DNA of 64,000 nt from Neoceratodus forsteri (Eukaryota; Chordata; Ceratodontiformes; Ceratodontidae). Shown here in pieces: positions 1 through 12,194 of the stretch. The stretch spans positions 175,216,501 to 175,280,500 of the forward strand of contig CM028131.1 in the NCBI GenBank assembly GCA_016271365.2. Direction: 5' to 3'. A program made the translations under genes and the position numbers. The notes beneath the pieces are model-generated. The model saw only the letters and a list, made by a program, of their open reading frames with translations, did not search any database and was not told the origin of the DNA. Position 1 is the stretch's first letter, and each line of letters starts with the position of its first letter.

Positions 1-60
1 CTTCTGATGTTTTCTTTTTACAAATGCCTGGTACATCTGTGGCTACAAACTGGACAGCTA

Positions 61-112
61 TCTCCCTCTCTCCCTCTGTCTGTCTCTGTCTCTCTCTCTC
101 TCTCTCTCTGCC
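61..112. repeat. (CT)n-rich microsatellite
   Basis: An imperfect pyrimidine run on the plus strand passes from CTCCCTCT blocks to about nine uninterrupted CT units. It has no coding content. The flanking sequence to about position 640 holds no gene or element I recognise. Confidence 0.9.
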
Positions 113-642
113 TGCACCAAGACACCAGCTTTCAGGTCGCTTAAAGCAGGTATGACAAGAATGGCTGTCAAGCTGAAACTAGTAGCCATGTTGTAACCCC
201 CATGTCACTTCTAACAAGTTGGACACCCCCATTACAAGAACTAGTGCCCACATATAGCATACCATTTACTTTTAGCAGAAATTTTAAGATGGGTACCTCC
301 TCTAGCATTAGGATGTATACCAGGCTCATTATCTAGAGGAAGGGGGGTGGGACACATGGACCAAAAATGAACCTTTGCAGAAACAACTAAGTCCAGGGGA
401 GAGGATGGTAGGTATATGTTAGACCTAACTGCTGAGGGTCCCCATTAATTCCACACAGAAGCAAGGATTAGATTGTCCAAAGTAGCAGCTGGGATTTTGC
501 AGTATGGTTTTATTCACAGTTGTTACTGAATCATCAGTGGACCCCCAAGGGTCAGTCTTAGCAAACAAGTACATTTTCTTTCCACATCTCCTTGCTAGGC
601 AGTACAATTCTTGACAGAAACAATTCGTTTGTCTTCTCCATG

Positions 643-781
643 GTGTATGCTTGTTGCTTGTTGGCCATACACCTGAACACATTTCCATTTCCCCAGAGTG
701 TATACTTGTGGTTTGTTTGCCACACACTTAGAACATCTTCTTTCCCAATAGGTGTATACTTGTGACTTTATCACACACCTC
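643..781. repeat. Decayed 54-55 bp tandem repeat, about 2.5 copies
   Basis: The word GTGTATRCTTGTG recurs at 643, 698 and 752, each time followed by a diverged CCAYACACYT segment, giving a period of 54-55 bases. This looks like a short minisatellite or an internal repeat of an unidentified element. Short minus-strand open frames across it are by-products of the repeat. Confidence 0.65.
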
Positions 782-1263
782 ATTTATTTATTTATTGAAA
801 TGTTTCACCAGGAAGGCACACTGAGCAACAAGTTGCTTGTCTCCCAGTGCGACCTGGGGGGAAGGGGTACATTAGGAATGAGACATTAAACATTCAAGTT
901 ATAAGTTCAACATTAACATACATTTGTAAGGTAGATATTGCAAACAGTGTTACAACAGTGTTGCACATGACAGGTAAAAACAGTGGACAATATTAAGTGC
1001 TGGGTTAATAAATAACAAGTGCTTATGTGAATGAAAAGGGATAAATGAGAGGCAGTGGTGAGGTGTGTGGGGAAGGGGAAGAGTTGTGTCCCTGGAGACC
1101 ACTTCAGGATGCTAGGATCCTGCACTGCACTGACCAGAGAGAAGAGGATAAGGGAGTGTCCCAGAGAGACCCTTTCAGGATGGTGGGGGAAGGGAGTAGA
1201 TGAGAGATACAAGCCCCTATCCTGCAGCAATGGTCTTTGCTCAGGGTAACTGGCACCCATCAA
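782..1263 (-). mobile_element. Probable L2-type LINE 3' end (minus strand)
   Basis: Read on the minus strand, the segment ends in an AATAAATAAATAAAT tail preceded by CCTTCCTGGTGAAACATT. This is close in form to the tail of the L2-type LINE that ends near 49672 (ACCTGGTTACCAAATGAATAAATAAA). A 116-codon minus-strand open frame lies upstream of the tail, but I cannot align it with confidence to the L2 C-terminus. The tail is what supports the call. The copy is probably strongly 5'-truncated. Confidence 0.45.
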
Positions 1264-1529
1264 TGAATCAGTTAGCCCTGCCTTGTAAGCTTCCAGATGG
1301 TGTTCTTACCACCTTTTGCCCCAAATGACAGTCTCTGCCATTCCTTCAGGGTTAAACCACAGAAGACTTCATTCCCCACTGAAATTTTAAAGACTCTAAA
1401 CTTCACTTCACTCACTTAGGTGAACAAAGGGGTACTGACAGGAGTTATCTAGACTTATCTATGGGCACACACACCCCAAAGCATACCTCTAAATATAGAA
1501 TGTGGCTCTCAAATTGTACTCAAAGTTAA

Positions 1530-1712
1530 GTTGCTCCTTCCTCTAGGCATGGAAAACAACCCTGAAAGCATGCTTTTCCACAGATTAGTTGCTTCCTCCT
1601 CTAGGCATGGAGACAACCCAAAACACACTTTCCATTCTGTACTCACAGATTTGTTGCCCCTTCCTTTAGGCATGGGAACAACCAGAAAACACCATTTTCC
1701 TTGGTAGATTGT
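1530..1712. repeat. Three diverged copies of a roughly 60-bp tandem repeat
   Basis: GTTGCYYCTTCCTYTAGGCATGG-like blocks start near 1530, 1588 and 1653, each followed by an AACAACC-type motif, so the period is 58-65 bases. A 118-codon minus-strand frame crosses the array and extends beyond it, but its translation matches no family I know. Positions 1264-2220 otherwise show nothing I can assign. Confidence 0.55.
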
Positions 1713-2224
1713 CAGAAAAGTCTCACACAAAGTACTTCTGAAAGGCAGCTGTAGACACACAAGGACCTTCAGGGGATTGCCCCCTGGATCCACTGAACTA
1801 GAAATACCTTTCACTTCTCCTGGAGTGAACCTCAAGGAATCCTGCTGAAGAAAGTTCTCCACCACTTCACTGGGAGCTGGTAATGGTAATCCAAACTAGG
1901 ATGAGAAACACAAGACTCTCTGACACAGAGCCCCACTGACAGAGCTGCCACTCTAACTTCTACACTAAGACTAACTGAACATTCTTAAACTTCCCAAGAG
2001 CAGCTGACTCAGAAATGGTTATGCTACTGTGAGAGTTCTAAATGACATAATCATCCTTCCCTCAGGCTAACTGAGTAAACAATGATGTTATTATGTAAGA
2101 AGCCCCTAACTGAGCTCCTTACCAGCTGCCTGTTCTACCTGCCTAACACTAATACTGATAGGATTCTAGTAACCCCAGGAGACTGGGTGGTTACAATGTT
2201 ATCACACAAGTCCTGTTATACACA

Positions 2225-2842
2225 AATTAAGACTGAAGACTGGGACCTGTTGATACCAGGGTACAGGATATTTCATAGGATAAAGTGATTGGTAAAGGAG
2301 GGGGGGTGGCACTATATGTGAGGGAAGGACTGAAATGTGTATGGGAGGAGGGTAGTATGGAGTCACTATGGATGCAAATCCAGGATTCCATTAAAAGGAC
2401 TCTCAGGATGGGAGTGGTGTACAGGCTGCCCACTCAGACAGAAGAGTTAGACAAGGAACTAGCAGGACAGATCAGGAGGACCTCTGAGAAGGGTAGTGTG
2501 GTGACTGTGGGGGACTTCAACATGCCAGGAGTGGATTGGAGTACCCCAACAACCAGGAATAGAAGGGAGCAGGTACTGCTGGATGCCTTCCAAGACAGCT
2601 TCCTGATGCAAATGGTCAGCAAACCAACTAGGTTAGGGAATACCCTTGACTTCGTGCTGGCAAATGGGTGAGTTTGTGAGGGAACTTAGGATGGAAGAAC
2701 CACTGGCAGGGAGTGACCACTACTCAGTATGGTTCACTTTGGATATGGGTAAGGAATGAGTGGAAACCGGCACAAGGGTGCTGGACTTCAGGAGGGCCAA
2801 CTTCAGGAGGATGGGAGAGGTTGTAAAATGGTACCTGGCCAG
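2225..2842 (+). mobile_element. CR1-type LINE, endonuclease part (5' segment of a split copy)
   Basis: The plus-strand translation shows the middle and C-terminal part of an apurinic-like (APE) endonuclease. It contains LLIPGYRIF, then GGGVALYVREG, GVVYR, GDFNMPGVDW and a TLDFVLANG box. It then reaches the CR1 linker, which begins VLDFRRANFRRMGE. Such an endonuclease nicks genomic DNA to prime reverse transcription. There is a frame change near 2284 and a stop near 2671, so it is inactive. The 5' end is missing. The linker stops at 2842 and resumes at 4079, because another LINE has inserted there. Confidence 0.85.
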
Positions 2843-4078
2843 AATTCAACCTAGTCTTTGGTCTCTACCTAAGCACTCTGCCCAGTGCCTGTTCTGGCAA
2901 TATTCTCCTGTACGCCAATGACACCATTATTTATGCCTCCCACAGAAATTCCACCTCCCTCCAAAACTCCCTCCAACGCTCCTTCAATGATGTAGAGAAC
3001 TGGTTTAAGGAGAGCAGACTAGCCATTAACCTAAAAAATAGGCAATGCTCTTTGCCCACCATCAGAACGAAGTCAGCAGCAATCCTCTCCAAATCTTCCC
3101 CAGTACTCATCAACCACTTAAATAAGTTTACTCTTACAAATACCTTGGGATCACCTTTGACTCGGCCCTCACCTTTCATGCCCACATTACAGCCCCTCGC
3201 ATCCACCACGAACGCTCATCTTGTAATCCTTCACCGTCACAAGGACTGCCTCCCACCTGATGCCCACAGGCTTGCATTATGTCCTCAGTAATATCTCTTG
3301 TGGATTATGGCCTTCCGGTCTATGGTGCTGCTGACTCCACAGCCCTCAACAAGATTCGACTCACCCTAAACAGGGCTTGCAGACTAGTGACCAATGCCCC
3401 TAGGCTCACCCACACTTATCAGCTTTATGACATGGCCAAACTCCTTAGCCTCGATGAACGCCTCTGCTACCAAACTTGCCTACTAACTAAGAAGATTCTA
3501 CTCGGGCTCTCCCTCCCTGGGGTTTCTGCCTCCATCCAACTTACACCTTCCACAGTCACTACCTGAACCACTGACAAGGTCACCCTTCTAGTACCCAGAA
3601 CTAGAACCACCCAGGCACAGAGGTCATTCAGCTACAGAGCCTCATGCTGGTTCAACTCACTCCCTACAGCCATTTCCAACACCACCAAAATTGACCCCTT
3701 CAAAACTACCCTACGTAACCTATTGTTCACCACTCAATGCTGCACCTGTCAGTAACAGATGCTCTGCTGCTCTCAAAACACTATTGACGTAGTCCTCTGG
3801 GCTGAACTCCCCCTCATCCCACCCCCACTGCCCCATGGCCTCCCTTTCCACTGCCAGTACCTGCTGGTGCTAACCTGTCAATTCTGAAATGTTTTTTAAT
3901 TACTCTTTGTGTTCAAGCAATTATGTAAAACGATGCTATTCTGTATGATTGTATTCTGTAAGTATGTTGACTCTATGTCCTCTCTGTGATGAGGTACCTT
4001 TGGAAGCGAACCTCTGGCTCAAAGGTTGTAAATTTGATTATACAATAAAATAAAATAAAATAAAACAAAAATAGTATA
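2843..4078 (+). mobile_element. 5'-truncated L2-type LINE nested inside the CR1 copy
   Basis: The segment opens in RT domain 5 with a degenerate GxVLGxxLF region, then ILLYANDTIIYAS, where the YADD catalytic box has become YAND. It runs through the L2-type C-terminus (SLVDYGLPVYGAADS; later SCWFNSLPTAIS). The 3' untranslated part ends GAGGTACCTTTGGAAGC...CTCAAAGGTTGTAAA followed by AATAAAATAAAATAAAA. The same tail motif recurs near 16675-16760. Several frameshifts and stops show it is dead. The flanks GGTACCTGGCCAG (2830-2842) and GGTACTGACCAG (4079-4090) look like a decayed target-site duplication. Confidence 0.85.
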
Positions 4079-6205
4079 GGTACTGACCAGAGGTGGGAGC
4101 TCATAAAGCTCGGGATACTGGAGGCAACCAGAACCTGCAGTAAGGCCCACAGCAAGAAGGCTAGGGCAAGGAAACCTAGCTGGGTGAGCAAAGAGGTCAT
4201 GAAAAAGGCAAGGAGGAAAAGAGCTGCCTTTAGGAGGTACAAAGAACAAGGAGGGGAGAGGACAGGGAGGATTACCTGAAGGAATCGAAGGAGGTGACAA
4301 GAGCAGTAAGGGCAGCCAAGGCATCTACAGAGCTTAGGCTGGTACAGGGCATTAAGAAGGGGAGAAGGACTTCTTCAGGTACATCAGGGAGAAAAAGAAC
4401 TATAATGACCATATAGTAAGGATTAGGAAGGAGGGGGGTTGGGTGGAAGCAGGGGGTGATAAGGCAGAAGCACTAAATGATTACTTCTGATTGGTATTTA
4501 CTAAGGAGAAGAGGGTGGTGATACCCAAGGGGGGAGGGAGGGCAGAAACAGAGGGAGAGGGGCTAACAGATGGGGAAATCATGGAGGGCAGGGTTCTGGA
4601 GGGTTTGAGGGCACTGAGGGTGGACAAGGCACCAGGTCCAGATGGCATCCATCCCTGGGTATGGAAGGAGCTGGTGGATGTCCTGGCAGGAGCTTTGGCA
4701 GACCTATTCAATGCCGTGCTACACTCGGGGTGTGTACCTCAGAATTGGAGGATGGCTCATGTGGTGCTCTTCCACAAGACCGGCCCCAAGGATGAATCAG
4801 GGTACTAAAGACCAGTGAGCCTCATATCCATCATGGGTAAGCTGATGGAGACTATCCTGAAGGAGAGGCTGGTGGCCCTCCTGGAGGCCAAAGGAATACA
4901 GGACAACAGACAGCATGGCTTTGTACGTGGCAGAGCCTGCCAAACCAACCTAGTGCAGTTTGATGACTGGGTAACTAGGCAACTGGACAGGGGCCATGCA
5001 GTGGATGTCCTGTACCTAGACTTCAGTAAGGCATTTTACTCAGTGCCACATGGGAGGCTGGGAAGTAAGTTAGAAGGCACAAGGGTGGGTGTGAAGCTGG
5101 TGAGATGTGTAGTGAACTGGCTTCAGGGAAGGCAAAAGAGGGTGGTGGTAGTTGGGGAGCTTTCATCCCCAAGGGTAGTGACAAGTGTTGTTCTGCAGGG
5201 CTCAGTGTTGGGACCAGTATTGTTTGGGATATTCATTGCAGACATATCATTGGACATCAAGAGCAAGACCAGTCTGTTTGCTGATGGCACCAAGATAGGA
5301 GCAGTGGTGGATGATCTAGGAGGATGGCAGGGATTGCAGGATGATCTGGCAAAGCTGGAAACCTGGTCGGACACCTGGCAACTGGGGTTCAATGCCAAAA
5401 AGTGCAAGGTGCTGCATTTTGGGGTGAAAAACCCAAGGAAGATTTACCAGCTGGGGGGAGTGCAGCTAGCTGAGACAGAGGAGGAGAAGGATCTGGGGTG
5501 CTCATTACGGGGTTAATGAACAATTCGGCACAATGTAGGAAGGCAGCTGTAAAGGCCAACAAAATGCTGGGTTGAATTGCAAGGGGTATATCCTCGAGGA
5601 GGGAGGAGGTAATTCTTCCACTGTATAGATCATTAATTAGACCCCACCTGGAGTTCTGCGTGCAGTACTAGTGCCCGTATCTGAACAGGGACTTTAAGTT
5701 ATTGGAGGGAGTGCAGCGAAGGGCGGCAAAGATGATCAAGGGGCTGGGGGACTTACCATACAAAAGGAGGCTGAGGGAGTTGAACATGTACTCACTGGAG
5801 GAGAGGAGGGACAGGAGGGATATGACTGAAACCTTCAAGTACATGAAAGGAATAACCAAGACAGGTAAGGAGGGGCTGTTCAAAGTAAGGGAGTGGAGGG
5901 ACACCCAGGGCCATGATATGAGACTGGAGGGAGGGAGAAAGGTTCAGGAGGGAGATGCGGAGACATTTTTTATGGAGAGGGTGGTAGTCTGGATGGAATG
6001 CGCTACTGGCAGAAGTGGTATCCAGTAGAACAGTGGACTGCTTCAAAAGGGGCTGGGGCCGGACAAGGGGGAGGGGGAGGATCAAGGGAGGGGAAGGGTG
6101 GGAGAGAAGGACAGCTGCAGAATGAGGGGTGCTAGCTGCACATTCAAGGCTAACTTGATAGACCATTAGACCTTTATCTGCTGGCAAATTTTATATGTTC
6201 ATATG
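4079..6205 (+). mobile_element. CR1-type LINE, linker, reverse transcriptase and 3' end (continuation of the split copy)
   Basis: The linker resumes with LGILEATRTC and SWVSKEVMKKARRKRAAF. The RT fingers follow: LRVDKAPGPDGIHP near 4612-4655, QHGF, YLDFSKAFYSVPHGR near 5013-5060, then LQGSVLGPVLF near 5195. The active-site box reads LFADG instead of FADD (near 5280), so a catalytic aspartate has been lost. The thumb and C-terminus follow (PLYRSLIRPHLEFC; QRRAAKMIKGL; MYSLEERRDRRDM). The 3' end finishes near CTGCTGGCAAATTTTATATG. Stops at 4806, 5514 and elsewhere break the frame. Together with 2225-2842 this is one CR1 copy of about 2.7 kb before it was split. Confidence 0.9.
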
Positions 6206-6659
6206 AAATGCATGTGATGTTGTTGTGACCATTACTTTCCATCAAAAGTTATAGACACTGTCAGAGTGAAAGAAAAAAAAGCTGCTTAGCAACCACTGCA
6301 GGATAGCATAGTTACAGATGACAGCTTTGATCTCCTGCAGTGATAGCAACACTTCATTGTGAGTTGATTTGAATGAAATGTAACTCTCATTCCTCACTGG
6401 TAAACACTGACTAACAGAGAAAAAATAGTGCAGTAAACAGACTGCTGAGTGGAGGGATTGCTATAAAACTCTAATTTTAAGAAGTCTGTTAGGCATCTGT
6501 TGATCTCCATTTTTCTGTGTAATAATAAAACATCTGCAGAGCTCCACCCTGCAGCCTTAAAAAGGGGCCCACATTCTGGGAGAAAGTTTCTCTGACTCAC
6601 TAAACAATCTCTTTACCTTTGAGGAAATTACTAGTCAATAGGAGGCAGGGAATCAACCT
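6206..6659. other. Unassigned sequence
   Basis: AT-rich sequence with no open frame above 70 codons and no recognisable repeat end. I see nothing here that supports a gene. Confidence 0.5.
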
Positions 6660-7520
6660 CCTACCGACAGAAAAAAAATATCAAAAAAACAGTTAATAGC
6701 AAAATCAAATGCTATCTGGAAAATGCCAGTAGCCTTAACAATAAATCTGATGAACTGTCAGCAATTGTCAAATACAATAACCCAGATGCAATTCCAATTA
6801 CAGAAAGCTGGTTGAATGATAGTAATATCTGGAATAAAAGTATCCCTAGATATGAAGTCTTTCATCAAAATAGAAAAAATAAGAAGGGAGGAGGGATAGT
6901 CATGTTTGTCAATAGCTCACTCAATTCAGTAGACATAGATTACTCTAGAATAAAAATAAAACCAAAACATCAGCACAGAAACCTTATGGATAAAGATGTT
7001 TCCTAATAGCAAGAACAGCTTCATTATTGGCCTATGTATACTGTCCACCAGATGCTACCCTTGAGGACACAGTGGATATTATTAGGGAACTTGAACTCAC
7101 ATGCGATGAAGCAGAAACTATATTTTGGGGGGATATGAACCTGAACAATATAAACTGGGAGACATTTCTGGCAAAAACAACACATAGTACAATCTTTAGT
7201 ACAGCACGCGAACAACTTGCACTCCACCTTTATTTGTCTAACCCGAGCAGAGGAGCTAAAATACTACACATTGTACTTGGAACAGAAGGAATTAATATTA
7301 ACAACTGTAAAGTGGGTCCACCCATAGGAAAAGTTACTTTCAACATAAACATGTCATACTATACAAACTCTGTATAATAAAGCTGATAAAAGAAAGATCT
7401 GTAACTTATTGTCTGCAACAGATTGGGATTCTATATTTGTCAACTGTGACACAGAAAAAATGTGGTCCATACTAAAGGCACGCATCTTGGATCTATGCAA
7501 CAAATACTTTCCCAAATATA
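6660..7520 (+). mobile_element. LINE endonuclease remnant (CR1/L2-related family, plus strand)
   Basis: Translation gives an APE endonuclease series: YLENASSLNNKSDEL, then PITESWLND, GGGIVMFVN, VYCPPDATLED, IFWGDMNLNNINWE and a partly decayed SRGAKILHIVLGT region. The following part (SILKARILDLCNKYFPKY) matches the linker that usually precedes the RT. The copy stops at about 7520, where an A-rich CATAGAAACATAGAAACACAG patch begins, so the RT is missing. It is related to, but distinct from, the minus-strand LINE at 16.2-20.6 kb, which has a similar CYRAPDASLE segment. Confidence 0.75.
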
Positions 7521-8187
7521 GAAACATAGAAACACAGAAACATAGGGCCAGATTTTCAAAGGTTGAACGTAAGCTGCAATAATGGCAGCTTGCGCCGACA
7601 GCCCCTGCATCAGGGATCCTGCGCCCGATTCAGTATCAGACAGGGTCCCTGAGCCTGCGGCCTGTGGCTTGCGGCATCTGTGGTGGTGCGGCAAACAGAC
7701 AGTGCAACCACCAAGTATGCCACAAGCTGCAGGGCAGTTGGGAGGCACGGAAGGTAGTGGTGCACCACCCCCGAGCCCCGATGGGTCTGTAATGCATTGT
7801 TATTATAATAAAATAACAACTCTAATGATCTAGTGGTCCCCCCCAAAAAAAACCAATCTGTCCTTACGTCATTAATTTTACAGAACGGAAATAAATCCCT
7901 GCTGGTCTAGTGGCCTCCCCCCACCCCAGCAGGTAGGGTGCACCACCCTACCCCCAACCCCAGTCTGAACCCCGATCCAACAATCGGAACAGACCTCAAC
8001 ACATCACTACAGCTGGCCACCAAATAAACTTTCAGAGTGCCTACAGTATACACTACGGAGGTTCCCTACATCCACCTTGTCCACCACTGCAGGTTCGTCC
8101 ATGGGATAGCCTTGCTCTGCCAGAATGGTGTAAGAGTTGTGGAGTGGAATCACAGGTGGTATCTGCCTCTTCTATGTGATAATATCA
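7521..8187. other. Unassigned, GC-richer insertion beginning GGGCCAGATTTTCAAAGG
   Basis: The stretch begins with an A-rich repeat (7521-7545) and then GGGCCAGATTTTCAAAGG at about 7546. This resembles the inverted ends of the element at 45516-50800. No matching right end was found before 8750. The interior is C/G-rich with homopolymer Cs and has only short frames in conflicting directions. It may be a truncated DNA-transposon derivative, but I recognise no family. Confidence 0.35.
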
Positions 8188-8190
8188 TGC

Positions 8191-8434
8191 CGATGGTGTG
8201 GAACAGCTCTTAGCCTGGCAGCTGACATGTCTGTCTCTATCGCCCCCCACTACATCATCAGCATTGTGACCTTATTTCCAGTGACATCACAGGTGAATGA
8301 CCTGGCAGTCACTGAATGGCAGTTCTTAAGCAGCAGTGATGTTACAGCCAGTGAGGTCATAATGTTGATGATGTAGTGGGGGCAATGGCGCTAGATATGT
8401 CAGCTGTCAGGCTGAGTGCTGTTCCACACATCAC
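8191..8434. mobile_element. Large imperfect palindrome (snap-back element)
   Basis: The arm at 8191-8303 pairs with 8328-8434. Both arms carry GTGTGGAACAGC, CAGCTGACAT, CCCCCACTACATCATCA and TGACATCAC/TAACATCAC in inverted order, with about 80% identity by eye. The loop is about 25 bases. No coding capacity. This is the architecture of a non-autonomous fold-back or MITE-type element. The family is unknown. Confidence 0.75.
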
Positions 8435-8748
8435 AAATACTGACATCAGGTAAACAATAATTCTAATTAAACAAAAGTAAAATAAAACGTTCCTCAGATA
8501 TAAAAAATAATGGTTGGTTGCTTTTAAAATCTAATATCAGTTTTAGGCAGTACATTAGCTCCTTAACTGTTTTCTCTAAAATTCAGATTTTGCAGAGCTA
8601 ATCAAATAAGTAACCTTATTTCTAAGAGGATGGTACTTGGACAAAGAGCTAACAGTGGGACAAGATTTGTAATCAGCCCAAGCCAATTTCATTTGTTTTA
8701 TCCAGTGCTTTAAATCCAGAGAAAATCACACATTTAGAGCACCACAAC
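8435..8748. other. Unassigned AT-rich sequence
   Basis: No reading frame of interest and no repeat signature was seen between the palindrome and the CR1 3' end. Confidence 0.5.
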
Positions 8749-11700
8749 ATAGAAACATAGAATTTGATGGCAGATAAGGACCGCTTGGCCCACCTAGTCT
8801 GCCCATTTCCCTACCTAATGGAAAAGCTGCAGATCCTAGTTAACCAACAGCCTATTCCTCCTATCCCCCACCAGAATTGCATGTCTGTCCCAAGCATTCT
8901 TGAATTCCCCCACTGTTTTTGACCCACAACCTCCTCAGGAAGGCTGTTCCATGCATCCGCAACCCTCTCTGTGAAAAAATACTTCCTCACATTACCTCTG
9001 AACCGCCCCCATCTTCAAATTGTGCCCCCTTGTTCTTGCACATCTCTTTTACTGAAAGTTGCTACCCTCTTGGACTTTGTTGATTCCCTTGAGGTACTTG
9101 AAAGTTTCTATCATGTCCCCCTCTCCCTCTTTTCCTTGAGGGTATACATATTAAGCTCCTTTAGTCTCTCTTCATATGTCTTTTGCTGCAGACCCTGCAC
9201 CATTTTGGTTGCCCTCCTCTGGACAGCCTCTGCCCTGTCTATGTCTTTGCAGAGATGAGGTCTCCAGAACTGCACACAGTACTCCAGATGGGGTCTTACC
9301 AACTGTCTGAACGGAGGGATAGCAACTTCCTGTTTTCTACTGGTGATGCCTCTCTCTGTGCATTCCAGTATCCTCCCAGCCCTCCTTACTGCTTTCTCAC
9401 ATTGCTTGCCCACCTTTAGGTCATCTGATATAACTACCCCCAGGTCCCTTTCCATTTTTGTTGTTGCCAGTATCTCACCCCCCATTGTGTACTCTTCCCC
9501 TGGGTTTTTGCTTCACAGGTGCATTACTTTGCACTTCTTTGCGCTGAATCTAAGCTGCCATACATTTGACCATTCCTCCAACCTTGCCAAGTCCCTTCTC
9601 ATCCTTTTCACCCCACCTTGTGTATCAACCCTGTTGCAGATCTGTGTGTCATCTGCAAAGAGACATACTTTTCCTTCCAGTCCCTCTGCAATGTCACTTA
9701 TAAAGACATTAAAAAGGACCGGTGTCAGTACTGAACCCTGTGGGACCCTACTAGTAACCACCCATTCTTCACTGCGGGCTCCATTTACTATTACCCTCTG
9801 CATCCTGTTGTCCAGCCAATGTTTTACCCAGGCTACCACCCTAGGACCCACTCCCAGTCTGGCTAATTTGTTTATTAATCTTTTGTGCGGGACTGTGTCA
9901 AATGCCTTGCTAAAGTCTAGATAGGCCATGTCCACAGCCCCTCCCTGGTCTACTACTTTGGTCACCCAGTCAAAGAAATTGATTAGATTCATCTGACATG
10001 ACAATCCCACTGAGAATCCATGCTGCTTGGGTCCTGTGCCCCACTGGCCTCTAGATACGCAACGATTCTTTCCTTCAGAAGTGATTCCATCATTTTTCCT
10101 ACCACTGAGGTCAAACTTACAGGTCTATAGTTTCCTGCCTCTGTCTTGCTCCCACTTTTGTGAAGAGGAATCACATCCACCCTTCTCCACTCCTCAGGTA
10201 CCATGCCATCCTCCCATGATTTGTTAAAAAGGGTAGTCAATGGTGTTACTAGTTCTCCCCTTAGTTCTTTTAGAATTCTGGGGTGAATCCTATCAGGCCC
10301 CATTGCTTTGTCCACCTTCAGTTTTAGGAGATCTTTCAGAACCCTTTCATTTGTGAAACGACTGATATCGACCCCCCCTATTCAGAGTGCTTCTATTGAC
10401 TGGATTAGGTACCTCCCCCTCCTCTTCCTTTTTGAATACTGAGCAGAAGTATTCATTCAGTATCCCTGCTTTTTCACTGTCCCCTGCCCACCAACCCTCC
10501 CTCCTCTTTATTCAGCCTCAGTATCCCTCCCTTTGTCTTTATTCCCTGCCTAGTGTACCTATAAAAGGTTTTATCCCCCTTCTTAACTGAGTTGGCTATC
10601 TTTTCCTTGGTTTATGCCTTTGCTAGTCTGACTGCTTTCCCCACTTCCTTCTGCTTTAACTAGTACAGTTCTCAGTCCTGCTCCTTCTGTGTTTCCTTAT
10701 ACTTCCTGAGTGCTATCTTTTTCTCCCTAACCTTCCTCACCACCTCTTTTTAGAGCCATAGTGTTTTTTCTTTCATTTTGATTTGTCTATTTGCTTCACA
10801 CAAAAGGCTTGTTGCCTCTGTGATGGCAGTTTTGATGTTTCCCCATTGTTGCTCTACTCCTCCTTCTTGCCTGTTTGCTAGTGCTTTTCTGAGGCAGTCT
10901 CCCATTCTGACAAAATTAGAACTCCTAAAGTCCAGTACCTTCACTTTTGTATGGCTTGACTCTACAGCTGAGTTTATCATGAACCACACTGTTTGGTGGT
11001 CACTTGGTCGCAGATGGCTACCCAGTTCTAGATCTGAGATCCTCTCTCCATCTGCATTTGAGAGTACCAGGTCTAAGATTGCTCCCTCCTGAGTGGGTTC
11101 CAACACTAGCTCTCTGAGGCATGCCCCTGTAGGGCATTGAGAATGGCCCTGATCTTGGATGTGGCTGCAACCAAGGTGCTTTAGTTAACATCTGGCATAT
11201 TCAGGTCCCCATTCAGCAATATCTCCCTTTTCTCTGCCATCCTAAGGATGTCTTCTATCATTTCCTTGCCCATTTCCTCCCCATGAGATGGGGGTCTGTA
11301 TACAACCCCTGTGCGGATTGTGGTGCCATTTCCAGTCTCCAGAGTGACCCACAGTGCCTCCTCTCCTCCCTGTTTACCCTTTAGATATGTTGCTTTGATC
11401 CCTTCCCTTATATAGAGAGCTACTACTCCTCCTCCTCTTCTGCCCTCCCTGTCCCTTTTGTAGATTGTGTACTCTGGTATGTTGACATCCCAATCATGGT
11501 TCTCTGTGTACCATGTTTCTGTGACTGCCACTATATCCAGGCATCCCTCTTCCATCAAGGCCACCAGTTCAGGGAGCTTGTTACCTACACTATGGGCATT
11601 GGTACTCATTACCCTCCATTATTTTGATGGCCTTACCTCTTTTTGCCCCTTCCTTTTCCTTACTGCCTTTGTCTTTTTCTTCATTTACCCCTGCCCTTCT

Positions 11701-12190
11701 CCTTATAAACTTCTCTATCTTGGTGTTTACCTCACTAACTACCCTGATATTTTTTGGGGGAGCTAGGATTTCCCTTCTCCTTTTCAGTGCCTACCCCCTT
11801 GGCTAGTTTAAATGCTTGCCAATGAAGCATTTAAACCTATCACCTAGGATCCTGGTTCCCCTCCTGGACAGACGCAGACCATCATGCCAGTATAGGCCTG
11901 CATCCCTCCAGGTGGACCCCCAGTGCCCAATGAAGCCAAACCTCTGAGCTCTGCACCAGTTTTTCAACCACTGATTGAATCCAATGGTGCGGAGCACTCT
12001 AGCCTCATCCATACGGTATACCATAGACAGGCAGCATCTCCAAGAAGGTTATTGTGCATGCTACTTGTCTAAGGCCCCCCCTTAACTCCACAAACTCATC
12101 CTGCACTGCTCTGAACCTTTCCCAGCCAGGTCATTTGTCCCTAGGTGGACAATGACATCCAGCTCCTTCCCCATGCAGTTTTAATTGTTC
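8749..12190 (-). mobile_element. CR1-type LINE, nearly complete ORF2 plus ORF1 C-terminus (minus strand)
   Basis: Minus-strand order from the right. An ORF1 SGNH-esterase fragment at 12190-11803 has VIVHLGTNDL, and DGLRLSRRG where the usual DGxHLS histidine is Arg. The endonuclease at 11609-11181 has AVTETWYTENHDWDV, GGGVVALYIREG, GVVYRPPSHGEE and GDLNMPDVN. The linker at 11106-10750 has VLDFRSSNFVRMGD. RT at 10315-9111 has MGPDRIHPRILKEL, NYRPVSLTSVVGKMM, AYLDFSKAFDTVPHKRL, SRVPQGSVLTPVLF and the intact box LFADDTQI. The C-terminus (AVQRRATKMVQGL) runs to the 3' end, an AACATAGAAACATAG motif near 8749. Frameshifts near 9500, 10000 and 11110 inactivate it, but it is the best-preserved CR1 here. 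Confidence 0.92.
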
Positions 12191-12194
12191 TCTT

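Noticed and set aside
2082..2288. Short plus-strand frame starting at 2082 as an independent gene
   Set aside because: Its C-terminal part is CR1 endonuclease sequence (IPGYRIF), and the upstream part has no support.
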